From Lecanicillium sp. G3 (taxonomy: Eukaryota > Ascomycota > Sordariomycetes > Hypocreales > Cordycipitaceae), in contig JAZHPD010000091.1 of the NCBI GenBank assembly GCA_037575805.1, forward strand, positions 19,303-83,302: a stretch of DNA of 64,000 nt, given 5' to 3'. Positions 57,610 to 64,000 of the stretch are shown piece by piece (within the stretch, counting starts at the first letter, position 1; each line of letters opens with the position of its first letter). The translations under genes were made by a program, and so were the position numbers. A model generated the notes under the pieces. It was not told the origin of the DNA. It saw nothing but the letters and a program-made list of their open reading frames with translations, and did not search any database.

Positions 57610-57641
57610 ATAGATAACACTAACGCAGTAGTGTTATCTAT
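57610..57641. repeat. Perfect 13-bp stem, 6-nt loop
   Basis: ATAGATAACACTA (57610-57622) and TAGTGTTATCTAT (57629-57641) are exact reverse complements around the loop acgcag. There is no T-run after it, so it is not a bacterial-type terminator, and the host is a fungus. A DNA hairpin, a transposon relic or a small RNA stem are possible. Confidence 0.8.
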
Positions 57642-57803
57642 GTGTCTTATTTCCATGATGATGACTTTTGCCCGCTCCGCATCGGCGTGCTAGTAAGTGC
57701 CAGCAATGCACCAGAAGCTCTTAGCTCTGGCTCTAGCTCTGCGAACCCGTGGGCTGGGGATCACGGTGGGGGAGAGGGGAGGAGTGCATGTAACTCAACA
57801 GGG

Positions 57804-57841
57804 CGAGAGAGACAGAGAGAGGGACAGAGAGAGACAGAGAG
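57804..57841. repeat. GA-rich microsatellite
   Basis: Imperfect gagagacaga repeats on the plus strand. Confidence 0.75.
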
Positions 57842-60309
57842 TCCCAATTGAATGGAGGGGCAGCGCCAGCAAAGTCGCAGCGGCGGCGGGCGGCGGGCAC
57901 GCTGGTGTCTGGCCGCCAAGAGAATGGCGTGCTCGGCGGCCAGAGACACAAGGACCGGCAGGCGAGGAAGACTTGAAGAGGCCATGTCAAACGGTGACGG
58001 TGTGTTGCGTTGCATGACGAAGTGTGAGTGTGTGGGTGGTGCCGGCATGCAAAATGGCAGGCTCTGGGACGACAGACAGAGCGCGGAAAGCCTCGCCGCA
58101 GCGAGTCCCGTGGGCAAGGCTGATCAGCGAAGAAGCAGGATTCGACAGCCAGAAAGAGACTCAAGATGGGCATGGAGAAGAGGCGTATGGAAAATGATAC
58201 CTGTCGCCTGCATCGGACAATCATGCAGCTCGCCGTACATATACATCGTCATGCCGTGCAGCAGAGCAGCTGCCCGTTTACAAGGAGGCCCTGTAAGCTT
58301 GCTCCCTAACTACTGTACGTCGTATGCAAGCCCCCAACGCCAGCCACCCTATTTTTTTTTTTTTTCTCTTTTTTTTCCCCTTGTCGATTTTCGCTACGCG
58401 CGGGGCGGCGCACTAATGGGTTCATTCTACGATGCAAGCCCATGACGTAGCTTGGCGTCTTTTACAGGCAACAAACACCGAGTTGACCCCGTGTTGTATT
58501 TCGAGTAGCGCAGCCCGTCCGTAGTCGAGCTGCAAAGTGTGTAAAAGAGCGAGACGAGAAGAAGAGGTCAACGAACAGAAGAGTGACAACACGGCGAAAG
58601 ACTGTCAAGGAGCACAACAATGGCGAAACTCTAAACTGATTGGGCCCGTCCTGTGCGGAAAAGAGTTTTCGATTGGGCCACCACCGCTTCTGTGGGAAAG
58701 GCAGAAGGGCACTCGGCAACAGCTAGAGCGGAACTGCTGGAGCCGCGAGGCACCGGGGAGGTCGGGGACTTTCCAGTTCCTCTATGTGTATGCGCAGGTA
58801 ACTTCCAATTTTTTTTTAAGAAAAAAATTAAAAATTAAAAAGAAAAAGGCTGTGAAAGGAAAAAAAAAAGTGGTGATTCGACGATTGCGGTAGAACGCAG
58901 GGCGAAATGTCCGGGCGAAACGACGGATCGAAACCCAATTAGAAACAGCTAACAGGGACGAAAAGCCAACAAATAACGAAAACTATCTAGTCCCGTTTAA
59001 AAAGTCCAATCAAAAGAAGACTTGTAAAGGAAAACGGAGAATTAAAGGAAAAATTACCGACCTTTGGTAAGAAAGGTCAAAAGGTTATATTCGGGCTGTA
59101 TTTTTGTGTTTCAACAGCTTTGAGCAAGGGCACTCGGGACAAATTTATTACCTTGATGATGAAGAGAGTTAGTTGGGAGAGGGGACTAGAAAGTTTCGCC
59201 TGACAAATAAACAATTTAAAAATGAAAGAAATAAAATCCTTCCAGTCTATAGTATTTTGCGCGTTTGCGGAAGAGAAAATAGGCCTGCCTTTTACGCACG
59301 AAACAGTGAGTGGGTGAGGCGCTGAAGCTTGATTTCTGCTCCGCCCGCGTGTAGAGCGAGGCTTAGAGTGCGAGAGGCTGAGCGCCTCAACGGAGCTTAA
59401 AAGTGAATAGACAGAGGCAGGTTAAGCTGTCAGTGGCAAAGTAGATGCACAGCCCCGGGAGGAAGTGGTTTTGGCTTGTGACGTGGTTGAAAGTATTGCT
59501 ATAGCTCGGTAATGCGCATTGCAAAGACATAGTTACTCTTCTTGTTTGCGTCTATAGCTGGTGTTCTCTGGATGTACTTGAAGCCGAAGAGCGAGAAAGG
59601 ACAAAGAGGCGTAATAAGCAAAGTTTGGGTATACAGAATCGGACGGGGGACCCGAGGCAAGCCCAACCTGGTCTTTTAACCGCCTGGATTATTTTATTAT
59701 TATTTTTCTCATTATTCTTGCTCATAACTCATAACACTCAAAAAAGGGGAACCTGTGCAGACCGCTATTAGATCGTGGTTTCACGGTTAGAACTTTTATT
59801 GATATTTGTTTTATACTTTTCCATGCTGTGCTGAAAAGAGCATTGGCAACTGACCACTTTCTGCCCGGCGAGAGCAGGGGGTCGGGTCCTATGCTTGGGG
59901 AAGAGCCTATTGAGAAATGGTCAAAGTCGCATTTGGGCCCTGTGGCCTTTTTTTTTTCCCCTTCCCTCTTTCCCATTCTTTGCCAGCTCTACCCCTGCTT
60001 GCTACTGCTCGTGTTGCTTCTCTTATTACAGCAGCAACGAGAGAAACCTGTACCTACCTAGTTACTGCGGGTAACTTGCTGTATTATGTACACCCGATCT
60101 AACCCACAAACCTCCTAAAAAAGGCTTTTCTGGTGAATCATGTATTGGATTTATTGTCCACTTCTTTACTTTCTGGACTTTGTCCTCACACGGGGAGTTT
60201 CACTATTTACTCTCTGGAGCCGAAAGGTGGGGGAGTTTTGAAGCGAAAAAAAAATGACAAAAGTCGAGTGGCAGAACAGAAGCACGAGAGATGCAGAAAG
60301 TTAAGAAGG

Positions 60310-60323
60310 CCCCCCCCCCCCCC
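60310..60323 (+). repeat. Poly-C run (14)
   Basis: Uninterrupted C homopolymer; its length in the assembly may be unreliable. Confidence 0.85.
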
Positions 60324-62354
60324 AGCATCGTCCATTTCATTCATCCATCCGACGGGGCGTTGACGGGCGCGCCTCGTTGGCCCTTCCCCTGCACTGTCCC
60401 GGTGTCCTGGCCCCTCCCTCCCGTCCGCATCCCCAGAGAACCCTGTGCCTCATCGTCATGGAGCAGCTACTGGTAGCCACTGCAAGGCCCTGGTAGTTAC
60501 GGAGTTACATGGTGGTGCATTGGTGGGCGAGGGAGAAGGGAGCCCTTGGCCCTTGCTGAAGGAAATGTTGCGCCTGCGTGTGACCATCTCCGAACCCTGG
60601 TTCTTTTGGCTTGCCATTTGGATGCTATTTACCGTATTTTTGTTTGTTAAGCCGATCCGAGGGCCGCCTTGTCACGGGCAATTGCGGTCGATTGCACAGA
60701 GCAAAATAGCATGAGGCGTCGAAACCCTGCAGACGGAGGAGATGCACCGCAAGTACGGAGTACGGGGAGTAAATAACTAGTTACAGGCTCTCTATCGTCT
60801 GTATATGAGTGTATGTGCGGTACAAGCCCTGCCCAACTCTACGGCGCATCGGTCGCGGCGCTGAACATCCGCCTGTGCACATTGTACAAACCCAAAGTTC
60901 ATCGTTGAGAATGAACAAAGAAACAAAACTGCATAAAAGTTGTCATGGTCTTGTCTACTATTCGCGGGCAGTACAGCCTCTTGAGGTGCCGTTTTCTTGA
61001 CGGGTAATGGAGCACGGAGTACGGAGTACCGTAGCTACAATGTAAATGCACAGCGATTTTCTGTTCTCCATTACTCTTACAAAAAAATTCGGAATATTTT
61101 ATTTATTTATTTTTCTTGCATTGTATGCTTGACTCTCATTTGCCCATCCCCAGCTTTTTTTTTCCTGGTGTCTGTCTCGTACCCCGCCCTCATCCTACGA
61201 TTGCTTCTTTGTATGCCGTGTCCTTTTTTTTTTTTTTTTCTGTACTTGGTATTTTCTGTGCTTGTCATTTTATTACAATTTTATTTGTCTTTTTGTACTG
61301 GTCATTCCAGGTCGGCGACTCCTCACAATGACAATTTTCTGCACGTTGACGACATTTGGAGCGGGTCCATGGTTAAACTGGGGCGTTTCTTCTTGGGTGG
61401 CTGCCAGCGCAATGCCACACCAAAAGAGGCACAACAGGGGACAGTAGATAATAATTCGGAGTGCCGGTACGCTGGCACACAGACTGGCGTCCTTGAGGCG
61501 AAACACGGCGTAGTGATGGGCGCTTTTGGGTGCCGTTGCCGGCGTAGCTTAACCCTTTGCTGAGCAGGAAGTGCGTGTAGTTTACCAAGTGCAGAGTGCA
61601 CAACACCCGAGACGAGTCGGCCACATCGCACCCGGTCCGCCTCCTACCGAGCGACATTCCGATCCTGAGGGGGAGTAACTAACTAGTTAGTCAGTATCTC
61701 ATGGGGCAGTTTCTTTTGCGTGCAAGGACTGGGAGGGCATGAAGCCATGTATTTTCTCGGCGGCACTGTGATGGCACCACCCGGTGGTGAGTGGGCGAGT
61801 GCTGAGGGTTGACTGAGGCTACAGTACTCCGTATGCCGAGATGCTGAGCAGCCCTCTCCATCTCTTGCCTGGCAGGCATTTTGCCCTTTTTTTTTTTTTC
61901 ATCTTTCAAGAGAAATGCACCTTGACGGCTTTGTCTGTTAGCCCAGGTCGATTCACCCGGCACTCTGGCTTTCTGGCCCTCGCACTCACTGGCTCACAAC
62001 TCACCTGCACCTCTTACGCAGAGTGCCCAGCTTAAGAGGAGAGTAACTACTCCGTACCAGTAAGGACAGTGGCTGGCACCCCACCACCCTTGTAATAAGC
62101 CAGTTACAGGGGCGGAGGGGGCGGGGGGCCGCGCGGGCTTCCAGCGGGTTGGCGGGCTCCTCGGTGCCCTTGGGAAGGGCAGGGAAGGGGGGCTTCAAGC
62201 AGGAAGCCCTCGTTTTGGTTTGGGGCTAGTGCCCAGTGCAGAAGCACCGCGCGGCGGGAAGGAGGGTGGGACTGGATTGATGAATGTTTAACTGGAGACG
62301 GGCAGCCAGCAGAGTGAGAGAGAGAGACAGAATGAGACGCCGAGTGTGAATGAG

Positions 62355-62378
62355 AGAGTGAGAGAGAGAGAGAGAGAC
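62355..62378 (+). repeat. (GA)n microsatellite
   Basis: Near-perfect ga repeats within a longer GA-rich region starting near 62313. Confidence 0.75.
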
Positions 62379-62689
62379 TCCACCGGGTTGGCTGTTGGAA
62401 AAAGCTCCACCACAACCCTTTGACGCTGGGCATCTTTTTTTCTTCACGGTCGCTGTGATTAACGGTTTAGAATGCGGAAAATTCGCCAAGATATGTGAAA
62501 ATTAGCAATACCTTCGTACGGATATACTGAGCAAAAAATTGAGACGGAAATCCGCCGAAAATGAAGTCTCCTTCACCCAACTGGCTCCGAGACCGGCACA
62601 TGGCACACAAGTCCACCAAAAAAAAAGTCACCCACAGGGTTTAACTGGAGCCAGCGCCAGCAATGCCCGCTAAGCTGCTAAAAGGCCGG

Positions 62690-62705
62690 CCCCCCCCCCC
62701 CCCCC
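62690..62705 (+). repeat. Poly-C run (16)
   Basis: Uninterrupted C homopolymer in a GC-rich context. Confidence 0.85.
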
Positions 62706-63913
62706 TCCGGCCCACCCGCCCGGCTGAGTGTGCGTGTGTGAGTGTGCAGAAGTTGTGTTGAGTGTACTCCGTACGGATACAAAGTATGGGTGCGACCTGC
62801 ATCGGAACCAGCCAGGGCGTCGTTCGGTTTGGGCTTGATAGTTCCTTTGTCGTAGCGTAGTCTAGCTGAAGCTGGCTGGGGCTGGTAACTAACTAGTTAT
62901 TATGAGGGGCCTCATCGTCCGCCCACTTTCCTTTGCCCTGCCTGCTCCTTGGCTAGTTTTCTCTTCGAGGTTTCGCTCGCTCGCTTCCCGCCGCGATTTG
63001 ATTGATTGATTAAAACTGGTGGGTTATTTTTTTTTTTTTAATTGATTTTGTCTTTTTATTGAAATTTATTGAAAATTTTTAAAATTTCATTTTTACCTTG
63101 TTCGCTGTTGTTTTGCTGGCTGGTAGCTGGTTAATTGGCAATACTCGAAAGAACCGTGAACTTGTTGCCAGCACATGTTACTTGTTACTACTGTACTTTG
63201 TCCTCCTACGTAACTCACTGGTTGGTACTCTTGGTACTCGGTTCTCTCTCCCACTACCCGCTCCGAGTTGCCAAGTCGGTACCAAGAATATACAAGTGCA
63301 ACAAGTAGACAAGCCCACGAGTACCAGTAGACAAGTAGAGTCACAAGTCGCAAGTACCCTGCCTTAGCACGCGGGCTGCAGAGGTACCTGCCCTCGATTA
63401 TTGCGCTGCCGGTACAAGGTACACCATGTACACCATGTACTCCGTACACACATACCCAGTACACCTGCTGCCTCACCTGCAGCCCGACTGACATACAGCG
63501 GTCCGTCCATTCAGTGTCAAACAAACAAAAACCTCTGGCCTCTCCTCTTTCTCGTCATCCCCAACTCTCAACTCTTCTCTTCGCCTCTTTTCTTGTCCAC
63601 CATCCTCGAGCTCAGCCCGCCCCGACCGACTGACCCTGACCTGGGGCTCATCGCTCATTTGACCCGCCAAACTCTCTGACCTCTAACACACCCACTCACC
63701 CTCACCCTCACCCTCAACCCTACCTTTGGTGCTTTCTCTCACAAGGTGTCTACCTAACCCCAACGAAGAGAGAGCCACAGTTCGTCGGCCTCTGGCCTCG
63801 CTCGTCCAAGTCGAGCATATCCATTTCGCCTGGCACAAGCACACGCACAAGCACAAGCGCCCGCCCGCCCCAAAGCACACAAGGCACCACTCACAGCTAA
63901 CTAGCTGGTGAGG

Positions 63914-63914
<1 letters not shown>

Positions 63915-63985
<71 letters not shown>

Positions 63986-64000
63986 CGGGGGGGGGGGGCG
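63915..64000. other. Poly-G end of the window, probable artefact
   Basis: 71 consecutive G, one C, 12 G, then CG. Such a run at the end of a sequence is typical of dark-cycle base calls in two-colour sequencing or of an assembly edge, not of fungal chromosomal DNA. It should not be annotated as biology without long-read support. Confidence 0.75.

Larger units (their letters stand above)
52181..58300. other. Gene-free region B, moderate GC
   Basis: About 6 kb with frames of 60-260 codons on both strands, none with recognisable motifs, splice-connected partners or protein-like composition. It includes a GCGCTGCG-type tandem at 52731-52757, a perfect hairpin at 57610-57641 and a GA-rich tract at 57804-57841. 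Base content does not suggest heavy C-to-T (RIP) decay. It could be decayed repeat, non-coding RNA or regulatory DNA. Confidence 0.4.
60774..62899. promoter_or_regulatory. Three TAACTAGTTA palindromes
   Basis: Perfect 10-bp palindromes at 60774-60783, 61680-61689 and 62890-62899. The first is 11 bp after a TACGGAGTA copy. The other two are preceded by a further TAAC to give TAACTAACTAGTTA. Possible dimeric protein-binding sites (inference). Confidence 0.5.
60754..63446. promoter_or_regulatory. Cluster of TACGGAGTA / TACTCCGTA nonamers
   Basis: Copies at 60754-60762, 61020-61028 (plus strand) and 61825-61833, 62048-62056, 62765-62773, 63438-63446 (complement). Only two others were found in the remaining window (2589 and 53642). 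They may be binding sites or a dispersed microsatellite seed; the function is not known to me. Confidence 0.55.
58301..63914. other. Gene-free region C: AT-rich, homopolymer-rich, probable leader of a gene beyond the right edge
   Basis: No coding region is supported. A/T runs are at 58352-58380, 58811-58870, 61217-61240 and 63028-63080. C runs are at 60310-60323 and 62690-62705. A GA microsatellite is at about 62355-62378. Six copies of TACGGAGTA or its complement and three TAACTAGTTA palindromes occur between 60.7 and 63.5 kb. The last 400 bp are C/T-rich like a fungal 5' leader, which points to a gene starting beyond 64 kb on the plus strand (inference). Confidence 0.5.

Noticed and set aside
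56908..57693. 261-codon plus-strand frame in the gene-poor region
   Set aside because: No recognisable domain, biased composition and a hairpin inside it; random opening of a frame in moderate-GC DNA is likelier.
50567..58300. Retrotransposon or DNA-transposon remnant
   Set aside because: No long terminal repeats, no reverse-transcriptase or transposase motif, and no strong AT bias from repeat-induced mutation seen.
63680..63725. CCCTCA repeats near the right end as a telomere
   Set aside because: The fungal telomere unit is CCCTAA; here only three or four CCCTCA units occur and sequence continues after them.
50567..63914. tRNA or rRNA genes in the gene-poor region
   Set aside because: I looked for A-box/B-box pairs and cloverleaf patterns by eye and found none convincing; a covariance-model scan would be decisive.
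1..64000. CRISPR array, integron or prophage
   Set aside because: No regularly spaced direct repeats and the sequence is eukaryotic with spliceosomal introns.

Overview
The window is nuclear DNA from a filamentous ascomycete, most likely a Sordariomycete and possibly Hypocreales (the order is inferred from gene content, not proven). The signs are short introns of about 45-120 nt with GTAAGT-type donors and CTAAC/CTGAC branch points, two Zn2Cys6 transcription factors, a fungal-type phytochrome hybrid kinase, a filamentous-fungal ABCA transporter, TCO89, BUD22, a fungal SRPK-like kinase, and pyrimidine-rich leaders. I see no operons, CRISPR array, rRNA, convincing tRNA or intact transposon.

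Layout. 0-12 kb: a left-truncated Zn2Cys6 regulator with a 17-nt microexon (minus), fumarylacetoacetase (minus), an SRPK-like kinase (minus), the nucleolar factor BFR2/AATF (minus) divergent from the mitochondrial P-loop Fe-S protein IND1 (plus), and the Tudor splicing factor SPF30 (minus). 12-21 kb: TCO89-like TORC1 subunit (plus), an ABC1/ADCK2-like mitochondrial kinase (minus) divergent from cytochrome c heme lyase (plus), and a small multi-pass membrane protein (minus). 21-30 kb: an RRM-containing NOL8/Nop8-like basic protein (plus), a secreted serine beta-lactamase-family protein (minus) divergent from a second Zn2Cys6 regulator (plus), and BUD22 (minus). 32-44 kb: mitochondrial 2-oxoglutarate/malate carrier, RAD4/XPC, and a full-length ABCA transporter (all plus). 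44-50.6 kb: phytochrome hybrid histidine kinase (minus) and a histidine-phosphatase-family protein (minus). 50.6-64 kb: about 13.3 kb with no gene I can support. It ends in AT-rich, homopolymer- and motif-rich sequence that may be the long leader of a gene beyond the right edge, then a poly-G run that looks like a sequencing or assembly artefact.

How the genes relate. Most are housekeeping genes in ordinary convergent or divergent arrangement. Four concern mitochondria (IND1, ABC1-like kinase, heme lyase, oxoglutarate carrier), and two of these share a divergent 507-bp promoter region. Three are nucleolar or ribosome-biogenesis proteins (BFR2, NOL8-like, BUD22). The beta-lactamase-family gene and the second Zn2Cys6 regulator are divergent and could be a local regulator-target pair. 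I found no clearly new multi-gene system. The most checkable oddities are splicing features (17-nt microexon, GC-AG intron, in-frame stop-free intron, paired acceptors), a frame change at the phytochrome N-terminus, the gene-poor 13 kb, and clusters of short palindrome-like motifs in its right half. All exon coordinates were read by eye and have not been checked against transcripts.
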